Shown: one piece after another, positions 1 through 13,223 of the stretch
How the letters are laid out: each line of letters starts with the position of its first letter
Position numbering within the stretch: the first letter of the stretch is position 1
From: Thunnus maccoyii
Taxonomy: Eukaryota > Chordata > Actinopteri > Scombriformes > Scombridae
Assembly (NCBI RefSeq): GCF_910596095.1
Contig: NC_056546.1
Span: 8,121,425-8,185,424, forward strand
Direction: 5' to 3'
DNA: 64,000 bases
Program-made: the position numbers and the translations under genes
The notes under the pieces: generated by a model
The model's input: only the letters and a program-made list of their open reading frames with translations
Told to the model about the DNA's origin: nothing
Database searches by the model: none

Positions 1-117
1 AGTGTTGTGAGTTCTGTCCTGTAAATGAATGTAACCAAATAAATGCTTATGTTTTTATTTCGCCTTCACAGAAAAGTTAACCTCATCAGCACCATGTGTG
101 TTTTTTTTATGTTTCAG

Positions 118-3100
118 CTCTTTGGTGACGGCTCCAGCACCATTAAACTCAATGATGGGTTGAACAGGGTAGAGATTGAGGTGGTAGCTGAAGATGGTAC
201 TATAAAGAAATACTGTGTGGAAATCACTAAGCTCTCTGCAAAGATTGCAGAGCTCAGTCATCTGGCTTTGGAAGGAGATTTCCCTCTTCATCCTGCATTT
301 TGTCCTAAAATCTATGAATACAATAGTGAGTACAAACTTAGTAAACTACAGTATGCTCTGTGATGTAGAAGTTTAATTTAAGTCTTGCTGTGCTATTATT
401 TCATATTTTAATGAATACAAAAAGTAAATACACTGACATGTTAAAAAAAATATTGATGTTTATGCAACACTACAATATCTGAAAATGTTAAAAATGTAAA
501 AACATTTGTAATTATGTCCCTTGGTGGTATTTTGTCTTCCAAATTTACAGAAACAAAAAAAACAACAAAACAAAACAATTTCCAAATACCAGCAGGTTAC
601 ATTTAAATATAAGATACAAATATTTTTTTTATTGATGTTTCTGATTTCTGTTGCCCTCACTGAAAACCTTTTTTTCCCCTACAGGTGTTGTCACCTTTCA
701 TTGTAATGCTGTGACCCTGATTCCTAAGGTGCCAGACAAAAACATAAAAGTTACAGTGAATGGGGCAGACAGCTCACAACCAGTCCCACTGAATTTTGGA
801 GACACTGTGGTGGAGATCACAGTTTGTTCAGCAGATGGCAGTAATTCACAGGTAGGATGAGGCATCAGTGCTGATGTGATGGCTTTTATGTGCGTTCGAT
901 TAGCACAGTCAATTGTTAAAATAACACTTAAAAACACATAAATCTTCACAGCTTTGCGGGTCACCTCATCTTTACCTCATACCTACCTGGTAACCCACAG
1001 TAATCTTACATTTTAAAGCCTTGCACACACTCTTAGTTGACCCATGTTACTATATAAATCAGCTTCAAGAATAGAGGTTTTTGTTGGTGATTTTAGGTTT
1101 GGTAAGGATTGGCTCTACTGCCACACTAGTGCTTTTTTTTTCCAGTGGTAACTAAAACCGACACCCCTCTAACTCTGTCAGGTGTACACAGTGTTGGTGA
1201 CTCGAGAGCTTATTCCCATGGCTGTGACCTTCACTGATGGGAAACAGCAGCTGGACTATGAATGTCCAGTATCCCTGAGTGCTTTTTATAGGCCTGTATC
1301 TATCAACCACAGGTGAGACTTGAACAGGAAGACACTGTATGTGAAAAAAAGCTAATAGTAGTAAGAGTCAGAACCTTTATCATATTCATTTTAATTGCAG
1401 TTGATGCAGTTGTGACTTAAAAAAAAGACAACAAACAATAACAAATCAGTATCACATGCACAATCTCTGAGTTTGGATATTGATGGCTATATTGTTTTAC
1501 TTTGGTTAATTGGATTTACCATTTACCATTTAGGACAGCACAGGTTAAAGGATCTAAGACTATGCACGCACTGCTTTCTAGTACTACATCTAGCTCAGAC
1601 TTTTCTCGTTGATTTGCAGTGACCCAAAGCACATCTTCTCGAGGCCTTATATCGAGATGCTGGCACGAAGATCGAAAGTGGACCCACTTAGTGATTGTCC
1701 TCTGGGAGACGCCTGGAAGGTCACTGAAGTGGACCTTGACAGGAGGATGTCTGCTGCTCTGATCAAGTGCTTCTTTAATTACCGAGGTGCAGCTTGGGGT
1801 CTTAGCTCCTCAAAAAGATTTGTCTGCAGCAGAATCGTTGTGTTGTGGAGACAAAGCTCCTATTTGTTGAGTTAAAGGTCAATGGATAAAGTAATAGAAC
1901 CACAATTATTTCAGCAAAAAAACATTTGATATGAAGAGGAGGAAGTTAATAGCTCGCTAACCTCCCACGGCCACAAATGTAAAACGTAATCAAAGAATAC
2001 AAAAGGTCTTGCCATTACAGAGTTCCTTCCTTGCCATTTATGCTCAGATAGTTAACCTGCACTCTGATTCTTTGGCTCCACCATTAAGTCTGTGAAGATT
2101 CTCAGTCATCCAGGTCATTGTATATCCAGAAGGGTTGAGTCAAGAGCAACTGGACTTATTGCAACAAGCTAAACCTTCTGGATGCTCCAACATTAAGATT
2201 TTTCTTGATCAGCTGAATTATTTCTGCCTCCAGAAGGCTTGTATAACTACAACTTCACGCTGCTAGGTACACTCTCCCTTACCTCTCAAAAGTCCTGATT
2301 TCACTATCATGTAACATGATGTTACTGTAGACATCTATTATGTTGCGGTAACTAGGGGGATATTATTACTTAACTAAGACCTCATTTATCAGCTGTCTTG
2401 AGTTGAAGGCTTGATTTGGCATCAGGCCCTTTTATCCAGCAGGCTTCCTCCTGCTTAGTCAGATGAGTAATTTATTTTTAGACAACCAAGAGAACAACCA
2501 TAAAAGTGGCACCAGAACAACATGCAATAGACTTCTTTCCTAAAGTAGAAGTTTAATACAATTGTTGGAGCTCAATTTGCACAATTACCTGTATTTGTAG
2601 GAAAAGCAGTTGTGCAGAGTTGTTAATTAAACTGACAGCTCAATTTACTCTGTAAAAAACACACAATCACCTGATTAAACCTGTCATGAATGTGTTATTT
2701 AACTGGACTTTACTTTGATCAAGAGTGGAGGACAACACTAGTATCCACCTGTAGTGAGTGATTTATTGTGTGTTTGATCTTTTTTTAAACAAAGGATGTG
2801 AAAGTGTGATGAAACTGTCTGAGCTGGGGTCACACTCTCTGGACTGTCCACAGAAGCCCACAGGGGACCTGGATGCAAAGGTCAGTATGAAAGATTTAAC
2901 AGTGCTCTGAGTTGCCAGAATCACTGCCACTGACCTTGCTCATTCTTTATTTACAAGTCAGCAATCCCTTCACAGTGACTAAGTGCTGGTTTAACTTCCA
3001 CAGTAAAAATATCTCGTGTTTGTGAGCGTGGATGAGGTGCAAAGGTGTGATGGCGTTTCTGCATTTAATTAATTGCTATTATACCCTCACTCTTTGTATT

Positions 3101-6100
3101 AATAAACTCACCATAGATTATTTTATTGATTTAATCAGTCAAATGCTCTTTACTTCTTCATCCACATGTGTGAAATATTAAAAAAAACATTTTTAGTATA
3201 ACCAGGGTACCATTTCTTTCAGGATGTCACAGAGACGACTTGGTATAAGAAGCACTTTGCATCATCCAATTGCTTGGAAATAGAGACTAAACACATTTCG
3301 GAGGTAATGATCTTTACTGTTACTTTGTATTTTCAGTGTACAGTCAGTTCAGTTTCTCTAACTTTTGTTTCTTTCTTTGTGTTTCCTATTTCAAGTAATG
3401 ATCCATTCAGTAAACTAGAGATGTGATTCAGGGGTCAGAATTGCTTAAATCTGATCATTATGAATGAACAGGACTTTTCGTCAGTGATTCTGATGCTGTA
3501 ATACAATCACAACTTTCATACTTTCACATATACAGTCGGTCACACATGATAAGGAGGCAAAATGATATTTCTCTCAAATGTTTGATACTCCTTAATAATA
3601 TGAGATAATATTTAGTTAGTAAAAGATTATGTCTGTGATGAATTTGGGTGATGTAATAGAGACTATATGGACATCAACACTCTACCTGTACTGTACAACA
3701 CTGCTCCTGCTTGTTTAAGCTTTACGGCTTCGCCTCTGTTACTTCACTGCTGAATGATCCACTACAGGTGCGTAACTGGGAGAAAAGACTACAGATGACA
3801 GCAGGAGAAGACGATGTGGATAAGCTGTGTTCTTTGGCCCAGGATCACCTGAAACTCTACCGGCAATGCTTGCCAAAACCAGGCATGTATTACTTTGCAT
3901 CCAATAGTGTAGGATCAGGAATTAAATGGATGTCAAGTACTCTATCAACATCTGTTGGCAACCAATGCCAACTACAACACTGATAAAGCCTATTTCCCTC
4001 CTAAAGTCTCTAATACACCCTCCTGACTGCAATAACCTTTTCACCCTCTGTATTTTTACACTTTTATTAATCACAGTGCAGAATACTGTAATAATAAGAA
4101 TGCTTTGTTTTCTTTTTGTCTTGGGAAGAATACTTTTCAGGGCAATCCAAAAAAGGGGTGCCAGCCAATTAGAATTCATCAAAAGGTTTATCAGTTCTCT
4201 GCAGATATTATTCTCATTAACATATATGTACTAAAACACTTCTTTTCTCTTCCTTTTACTTATAAAATGCTGCAGAGTTAAATTACCACCCACTTTAAAA
4301 GACAGTTTCTGGAGTGTATTTTGTATTCCACAGGTAGTAAAATAACACACCTGTTTGATTATTTAAAGACATCCTTGGCCAGCGAACAGGGCAGTAATTT
4401 TCTTTGCCCCGCCTTGGCACAGCAGCTCAGTTTCAGCCATTAAAAAATACATGAAAATGGGCGAGTTAGCGGTTGCCTTTGGAGCTTCTTCTTCTATCCG
4501 ATGTGCCAGGCACTCAAGTTACTGCTTGTCTTTTCTCAGCTACTTATGCCTTACTAATTGTTTGATGACTTTGAGAAGTGACATTCGAGACTGATCCCAG
4601 AGGCCTGAATGAAAGTCACTGGAGCCGAACCAAGAAGTAACACGGGAGAGAGAGAGAGAGAGTTGGTATGAGATAGGGAGGGATGGACAGTTAATCTTCA
4701 CCCCTTGAAAAATAAACAAGCTTTTTTATATTGTACCGGATCAAGCTGCATAGAGGATTATGAATGAAAAGTGTTGTTCTATCTGACCTGCTGCAAAACA
4801 TAAAGATCATTTTGGATCATTTTTGTAGGAATTATCAAAGCAAGGGAACTTGGCCTCAATAAAAATGCTGCTTGTTCTGCATTTAATTTTTAATATTTAA
4901 AGAGACTTTACACTGCATATAATAAATTAATATTAGTTAGGTCCACAGAAAACCTTTATTAACTGAAAGTTTTTTTTAATCTGGTTTATAGTAGTTAAAG
5001 AAATACAAAAAATGCAGCAGCTGCAGGATGGGTTTGCTTCATAGGTTTTGTAATATTCTCTGGAATATAAAAGCTGTGACATCAGTGCAGTCTGACAGAA
5101 AAAAGGAACTCTTGCCAAGGCAAGTCACACTCTGAATATTTCATTCAAAGGACACATGCAATCATTCATAAGTGCAAAGAGAGATGGCGGCCAAATGGGA
5201 GCTCCTCTTATTCCTTATTATGCAGTGTACTGTGAATAGTAGAGAACAGGGACATGTTTGTGCTTGGATAAAACAGAAGCAGTGTCTCAAACAGTAGTGC
5301 AAGGGTTTGATTTCAGAGTGAAGTGAAGTTGAAACATTTTCATGAGAAAGTAACACAAGAAAGCAGCCAAACGCTGTTTGTAAAAGTGTCTGTTTGTCTT
5401 TTCTGACAGTCACCACAGTCTGACATGAATGTAAAAGTAACTATTATCATTTTTTATTACAATTATGACTCATGTTAAAACTAAAATGTTTTAGAGGATA
5501 GCATCTCCTTGTGTTTTGAAATGCTTCCTACTAAAAACTAAAACTCTACTAAAACGAACTAAAATAACTAACTAATTTTGGGTGACAGTAAATTTGTGTT
5601 TTTAAAGGTTAAAAGTACAGAACTACACACACTAGATAGATGTATGTTTAACATATAAAACACGCATGAGCACAGCCAAGTAGGAAACCCTGAGCATCAA
5701 ACTGACCTATGCTCAGACTTCTTTGATATTATTTGAGCCGAGTCTGGTGTGTACTCAGGAAGCAGACATGAGGTGGAAGTTCTCCTTATCTACAGCATCT
5801 GTCATTTTGTTGCCTAATTCATCTCTGTCATGGTTATTATGATGATGTTATGATATCCTGATATAGACCTATCATGACTGTCATGGGTTAAATTTCCTGT
5901 AGTACGAGTCAGCAGAATAAAGTCACTGTGAAAGGTTGTTTTTTCAATTCTATATTGATGCAAATTCTCTTACAAATATATGCAAATACTTTCTGGGCTT
6001 GTTGTCTGATGTGTGCATACTGTATACCACAGGCTTCATTTTTTTTACATCTCCACAACAGGGGACATTTTGCAGTATGAGGACAAGCAGTCTCCTCTTC

Positions 6101-9100
6101 ATAGCCTGGAACAAGCTGCTGTCTACTATGCATCAGCTATCAGACTCAGCTCCAGAGATGCCAGACTCCACTTCCTCCTGGGGCTCGTTCTAGAGGAGCA
6201 GCACTACGCTACAGAGATGTACGGCCTCCAGAAGAAGGTAGTGTCAATTGAAACCACTGTCGTGTGAAGGTCTACGCATTTATGAAAACCTGACAAAGAA
6301 AAATAAAATTAAAATAGTGCTTCTTGAAAGCGGCCCACCCTCTCCTCTTTTCACTCCATCATCTCCAGGTTGACAAGGACAGAGATGAATTAAGCGATGC
6401 TAAATCAACAGCGCGTCAGGATGACATCCTGGCTGTGTGTAAACTCCACGGTTTCCTCGGCACTCCCACCACAGAGAACCAGCTTCAGGCCTTGGATAAA
6501 GAGTATCAGCAGCTGAGAGAGCAGGGCCAGTCCAGCAAAGCAGATTATGTTCAAACACTCTACATTTGGCTCTCCAAGAAAACTGGCAAGGTAACTGTGT
6601 CATACTATAGGTTGCTATAATGTTTCTTGACAATGAAGTTTACTTTACTTGCTCTAATTAGGAGCACCAGTGAAATACCTAAAACATAAAGAGAGAGTTG
6701 TGTTTGCTGTTTTGACCAGGAAACTCACAGCTTGTTGACATTACATTTTTCAATTACTTGCACTGCCGTTCACTTGTGGCTTGATAGCAATCGTTTCTAA
6801 CTTGATGCATGACAAATGACTATTGATTGGATGTACAGTCATTCCATTCCAACCTGCTTATCCCATTCAGAGTTATGTCACAGTTTACAAAGCCCTCACA
6901 ACGGCTTTGCAAAGTTTAAAAAGACAGTAATAATGATTCATCATCACTGACTACATCCCTCGCCTCAGAGTCACTTTATATCGTTTTCCAGCTCAAGTAG
7001 ATTTGTAGAAAACAGAATATTGTGACATTTTCCATCGCTAGACGTAGCACAGCATCCTTTTTAATAAGGAAATGCGTCAAACTGCCACAGTTTATGGATG
7101 CTTAAGTTTTATGTAGCTTGTGGAGACTGCCACGGCTGCTCAGACTGGCGCCGTCGACAGCACCCAGTAAGTAATTGGTCATCAATAAATGACATATTGA
7201 ATGAACTTCCTTCTCCCTTATTGCAGGACAGCGGTGCAGCTGTGCGGGATGAGGAGAACTGCGTCCACCGGGCCCTGATGAAATACCTGGACGCCTGGTC
7301 TCTGAGTCCAGACAGCTGGGAGTATAACCTCCATGTAGGAAGGCTGCTGCTGCTGCAGGGAAGGAGCAGGGAAGCCCTTCAGCATCTCCAGAGCGGCCTA
7401 GCATTACGCCCCCTACATCCGACACTCAGGTCAGGTCATAGAACTATTGTTGGTAGCAGTAGCAGAAATTATTTTGTGTCAGTAACTGTATTAGCAGTAA
7501 TAATAATCCTAATTAATTAAATTTTATCCACACATCCAGGAGGTTTTTACCTGAGGATCTCATATTGTGTACTGGCTCATAGATAGAAAAAACACCTGAA
7601 ATATCACCTGAGGAGAACAGTATTATCAGGATCCAAGTTATGCTGCACCTGCCAAGTATCAATAATAATATCATGATCATAGAGGGAATGGAAAATTAAA
7701 AATCAACCAGGATTGGAATGGTCAAACATACAGAAATGTGGCCTAGCAGTTCAACAGGGTCCAGATTTACAAGTATACCTACAGAGTCAGAGCTGGTCTT
7801 CAACATTTCTTCTGTGTTGCCTTCACTGTCTCAGGTTCTTCACAGGGCTGGCTCTGCTGCAGCAGGAGCAAAAAGTCTCCGAGGACACAGAGAAGGAGGC
7901 TGCTCTGTTCTTACAACAGGGACTGGAGCACTTTATCAGCCAGCGCTGCAACAGGAGGTGTGTTTGTGTGTGTGTGGTGGAGGTGGAGGTGGATGCATCT
8001 AGAGAGAGAGGGTCAGTGAGTACTGATCCTTGCTTTGCGTTTGTCTGTTTTGTTTGTATGTCACTTCATCACAGTCATCATGGCTGATGTATGTGAATGT
8101 GTTGCCATTCTTTGTCTTGTACAGCTGGGTGGAGCAGGATCCATCAGACCCTCTATCCAGCTTCAGCACACAGTTCCTGCGAGGCCTCCTCACTCTGGGC
8201 CAGCTGCAGCAGAGGAACACGCTGGCAGGGAAGGCCATGAGTGCTGAACAAGTCTATCACACGTACGTTACAAACCAGAAGTCTTGTTTTAGTAAGAATT
8301 TATCAGTGGATCTCAGCTCCAATAAGCTGTCTCACTCATTTCCAGTGTGAAATTGTGATTCAATTACAGTCTTTAAATTCACATCAAGTTTAATAAGTGT
8401 TGAAGCACCGTATAAAAACCCAGTGTCTGCTCGTCTCTGTGCTGAAATGCTCCAGTGTAGCCGTGCTGACTGCCCAGAGTGTGAGTCGGTGTGTGTGTCG
8501 TGGTGAGGTGAGCGGGCAGCTGGAGTGGGTGCTGCTGGATGCTCACTTTGCCCTGCTGCAGAGGCTGATCCAGCAGAGTGAGTGCCAGGCCAAGACTGGC
8601 ATTGAGAAGCAGTCTCTGGTGGCAAAGAGATGCCAGGCCCTCACAGCTCTTATACGCCTCACCTCTATCGCCCCCTGTCAGGAGCTGCTGGACATGCAGG
8701 AGAAGGTAATAGTGTGTCTGTTGTGCAAGTTGACAATTCCACAGATGTCTGCTAGTTAATTGTGTTGCTGTACATTGAGGCACCATAGCTAGAATATACT
8801 GTTTTTTATCTGTTATGGCCATAAGTGTCTGTTGTTCTCTGCCTCTATGGTGCAACAGAGAAATCAAACTTGTATCTTTCGCCCATCTCCCCTGCTGCTG
8901 TCTACAGGTATGCCAGCTTGCGGTAGTGACCACGCCTCGAGACAGTCACGCCTTGTGTCTCCTGGGTTTGGCACAGCTGGCTCAATATGATAACAATCCA
9001 AATTCGGACAGGTCAAAGGTCGCCATAGCTGATGCCTGCCTCAGCTTCCAGGCCAGCATTGAGTTAGAAAACAGAAGTCAGAGCGGAGAGCCTCCTGAAC

Positions 9101-12100
9101 AGTTAAGCAGTGAGTATATGTGCTATACTGTCATTCACATTAAGGTCTTTGGTGTCACTCCCAGCTAACAAAACTGTGTACAGATAGGCCAAATCTTATA
9201 TTTTTGTAAAAAAGTTTTTAAAAAAACAACAAAAAATTATATGCAGGTACTATACTCATGTAGTTTCATGAAAAAATTGGCTGTTCATGACATGTTAACT
9301 CGAGCAATTCTGTTCAACAAACACTGCATTAAACAAATGCAGTGAAAATGAACCCCAAACACTAACACATTAGCACATTAACCCTCCTGTTTGTTCAGAA
9401 CAAAATTGGTGGCAGACTCGACTGGAGGCTGAAAACAAGATAGCCGCCAAGCAGTCCATCACCCCACGAGCGGGAATGAAGGGGCCTTCTGACACCAGTG
9501 CGGCTAAGAGAGGAGCTAAGCAAGGTCAGGGAGGGCCTGGTCAAGGGCGGGCGGCAGTAGCTGTATCCAAAGCTCCTGCTTCGCTGGCCCCCATTAGGGG
9601 AGGGAAAGCTGCCCGGCCTCCAGCCAAAACCCCAGCAGCCAGGTGAGTCATGTTGGCAGCCTGATTCAGGCGTTTGGCAGACCTGTTCTGTGGTTGTCTG
9701 TTTTTACCTTTTTATTTATTCATGGAGGATTTCCTGTGGAGGCATACTTTTTTCAGTTCTATCCTTCTTCATATTCATGCCAAGAACAAACACAATCTTT
9801 GACTGTTCATCGATCTGAGTTGCTTCACTGGAGGAGGTTTTCTAGTTTCCTTGTAGAAGTTGTATGAAAAGAGAATTATTCGAATGAAGGGAACATTTAC
9901 AGGTCTTGAAAACTTGAGGATTATAATGAAAAATGTAAAAAAAAAAACAAAAACCCCAAACTATGCCACGCGGCTGCTCATTTAATAGTTCTGTTAGGCA
10001 TGAATAAGGACATTAACATTGACATAAATGTGATGTGTATGAATTATTTTTTGTATGAGCACAAATTAACATATATATATTTATATATATTATATATTCT
10101 CTTACAGGGGTAGAGCTGGAGCAGCAGCAAAGCCAGACAGATCAGCCAAACCTTCCAACAACAGTATTAAACCCCAGCTCCCTTCCAGCAAGTCTAAACA
10201 GGACTGTTGTTCCAATACTGTTGAGACAACAGAGGGTAAGACATGACAGAAGCATGGTTTACTGTAATGCAAGAGAATGACAAATACTGTATAGCTGAAA
10301 TGTCTAAGAATCTTCCCCCAAAATCTTCATCAAAGTTAAGTTTTTCAGGATTTAGGTGACACAAATCATATGTTTGAACTGCAGATTATGCTGTTTTGTT
10401 GTTGTGTGACTGTGTTTTATAAAATCAAAGTTCACCAATACACAATTTTTGCAAGACCATGTATACTACACATAAATTATGCAAAGCATAAAAAAATATC
10501 TCACCTTAAACAACAGTTGTCTCATTGTGAAACCTCACGTATGACACGACATGAAATAACAACAGGAAGAGACATCTCTTGATGTCTGTCTCTTCTTTTC
10601 TGAAAGGAAATAATTATACTGTATGTGTGTATTTACTTTGTGTGTCAGAGCCTGCTGTGGCAGACAGAGTCAGTGCGTCCAGACCAGTGAACCGCAGGTC
10701 TCACATCTCACGGCTGGGTCTGGCCCGCGCCCTCTCCCGCTCTGTAGAGGCCCAGGACCAGGCAAAGCAGCTCTACCAGGAGGTCATCTCCATGGCACCA
10801 GGGGTCAGATGTTGTCTGTTATATTTAGATTTCAGACATTTCCTCACTGCTTTTACAATGCAGTTTACAATGACTCTAAAATAAGATAACACTCCTCTGT
10901 CACTGAACTGGGTGACTGCAGTCATGACGATTCAGTTCAGTGAATGGATCAAATTCTGTTGTTGGTTTATATGCTGAACCAAACATGAGATATCAAAGCA
11001 AAAAAGAAGTATATATAATATTGTATTCACTGTATTATTATAAAATGTGTCTAATGGATTAATTGTTATGTCCCTTATCAGTTACCCCATGGAGTTTTTG
11101 ACCACTAGTAGCGCTATGTAGCTGTGCATGAGGTTGCACAAGCACACACGGTCAAGCATGCATTGTATGTGAGCTATTTTACTGACTGACTGTTGGCAAC
11201 TGAAATGCACAAGGAAACAAGCATGGATTTAAACGATGCACTATTTAAAATATTCAAAAATTATGAGGAAGAAAATGCATCCAACATTTTTGTCAGGCTT
11301 CAAGGATACACACAAATCATTTTGGAGAGAAACATTGAAACCACAGGGCACCTTTAAGCCGACAGAGGTGCTAGTATAGTTACACTTTCAAAGAGAATCA
11401 AAAAGGAAATCCCTAACAGATAATTAAGTATCAATGAATCCTAGATTTGGTCCAATCTCAGCATTTTACAGCTCAAACGCCTTTTTTAGGAGAAAATAAC
11501 TTGCATATATCGCAGGTAGAGATGTTCTTTATAGACATTACAAGCATTTGGCAGGTGTCCAGTGTTCATTTCTCTCCTTGTGGTTGATGAATAAACTGAC
11601 TGTCTAGGTCCATGATGCATACATCGAGCTTGTGCAGCTGCTGGAGCCGTCGGACCCTCAGGCTGCAGTGGAGGTGTACTGCAGTTTCCCTCTGAAGCCT
11701 GTGGCTGAACAAAGCTTCGACGACGCCTTCATCACAGGAGAGATCGTCCGCATGCTGATGATGCTGGAGCTGTATGACCACCCGCAGCTGGGCCCCAACC
11801 TCGTAGCATATGGCAAAGTCATGGGCCTAAGTGATTACTATTGCTATTATTTGAAATAGAAGTGGTAACAGCAGTGGAAGCACTAGTGAGCAGTAACACT
11901 GTTGTTATTAATGTGAGCTGTTTACTGGAATCTTTGAGTTTTCAAATGAATTCAAATTTGCATGCAACTTTTCAAATTGATTCTGACTTTAACAAAGGAA
12001 ATAATTATTTATGATTCAAATATATAATAATAATTTGGGACTGATTGTTTAAAATGAACTGTTTTAGGTCAAATACTGCAGTATTACTAAATAGTACAGT

Positions 12101-12814
12101 ATTTATAAATAGTGTTTAAAACAGTGGCAGTCATTTGCACCACGCTACGGTTTGTTGCAACTCCACCCCTCGTGAATGCCGGGCATGTTTAAACAAACAA
12201 AACATGTACTGTGTATTTGCAAATACTGGTTTACCACAGTTTTCTCAGCAAGTAGTTACCATGACTATATTTAACCAAAATGTGTTGTTTACAAAGTCTT
12301 GCATTGAAATCATGCAGCCAGGCCCATGTGACATGCCATGACACGCTATTTATAGAGATGTATCACATTCAACTGGTGCGACGGCCGGATAGATGGCATG
12401 ACATAGAGTACATACATGCAGCATGATGTCAGACAAATCATTCACTGTGCACAGAGCAAATCAGATTAGGAGCATTTAATTATCTCAAGATGTTCAATAT
12501 ATTATTAGTACATTAAGTATCATATGAGGTTTTTCATGACAAACTTTAATACAGATCATTAAACAGAGTTCAAACAACATGACAAATATTTTGGATGAGG
12601 TTTTGAAATGAATTACTTCATATGTGAAAGCTGCAGTCATCTTTTTATTTGCTAACCTGTGGTTGTGTTTGTAGGTTGCATTGAGAAATATATCGACATC
12701 TTGGATGGAAAGTCCATGACTAAGCTGCTGAAGAGCGTTTACGCGAGGATCCATGACAGACAAGAAGATGATGAGGATCTACAGGACTTCTTCAAGTTCA
12801 AATGCTGGATATGA
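118..12814 (+). CDS. Large multidomain protein with cadherin-like sandwich, TRAF/RING-like Zn segment and TPR-like repeats (5' partial)
   Basis: Nineteen exons: 118-325, 685-851, 1182-1312, 1620-1786, 2795-2880, 3223-3303, 3768-3882, 6062-6237, 6369-6590, 7227-7429, 7835-7957, 8125-8262, 8456-8705, 8908-9109, 9399-9642, 10108-10235, 10649-10803, 11608-11830 and 12675-12814. They join in phase to 1053 codons ending at TGA 12812-12814; the N-terminus lies left of the window. Residues 1-140 of the visible part look like one and a half cadherin-like beta-sandwich domains (patterns LALEGDFPLHPAF, IKVTVNGAD, YTVLVTRE). Residues about 190-242 hold a TRAF/RING-like Cys/His pattern (DCPLGDAW, then CFFNYRGC, LGSH, DCP). 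Residues about 285-755 are helical and TPR-like (e.g. WEYNLHVGRLLLLQGRSREA). Residues about 770-880 are a basic, low-complexity Ala/Gly/Lys/Pro linker. A conserved-looking end follows, finishing in KFKCWI. I do not recognise the gene. A ubiquitin-ligase or scaffold role would be inference only. The exon structure is well supported; the domain names are from pattern memory. Confidence 0.85.
326..12674 (+). other. Introns of the unnamed TPR gene
   Basis: Introns are mostly 80-1000 bp. The largest, 3883-6061 (2.2 kb), holds a short GA run near 4648-4662 and AT-rich sequence without a recognisable gene. The intron 1787-2794 contains a probable dispersed fish repeat near 2090-2200. Introns 10804-11607 and 11831-12674 show nothing I can name. 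All introns use GT-AG ends except 3883-6061, which uses GC-AG. Confidence 0.6.
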
Positions 12815-13223
12815 TCATTCTGGTAACTCGGTACTGAATAGCTGTATTAATCTTTTTGAATCCTTGAGTGAGTCACAGTTTAACATGTTTGGTTTCTCTG
12901 TACCAAAAATACTTTTCTGTCTTTTCTTTTCTTCTTCTGTCCTCTGCTGGTAAGACAGTTCCTATGCTTACATACACGGTTCTTTGCTCGACTTTACTTG
13001 TTATAAAAAACTTGAGACAATGATGTCATTTTTTCTACAAAAGACACATTTAATCTGTAAACACAAAGTTCACAAAAAAAAAAACATCATATCAAAAGTC
13101 AGTTTTCACAACAGGGAGAACTGGAGAACAACAATGTTTGCCAATAGTGCAACAAAAGAGCATCCTACAAAAATGGAAATAGATGAAGATCCTGACCATC
13201 AGTCTTTGGTGTGGTGCACTTTT
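12815..13223. other. Convergent 3' ends of the unnamed gene and wdr92
   Basis: This 409 bp stretch lies between two stop codons that face each other. It must hold both 3'UTRs. On the minus strand an ATTAAA poly(A) signal candidate for wdr92 is at 13049-13054 (TTTAAT on plus). No canonical AATAAA is seen for the plus-strand gene close to its stop. Confidence 0.6.

Noticed and set aside
3711-3983. Open frame extending upstream of 3768 and past 3882
   Set aside because: A clear CAG acceptor at 3767 and frame continuity to the exon at 6062 limit the exon to 3768-3882.
8379-8933. 184-codon minus-strand open frame
   Set aside because: Antisense to two well-supported exons of the plus-strand gene.
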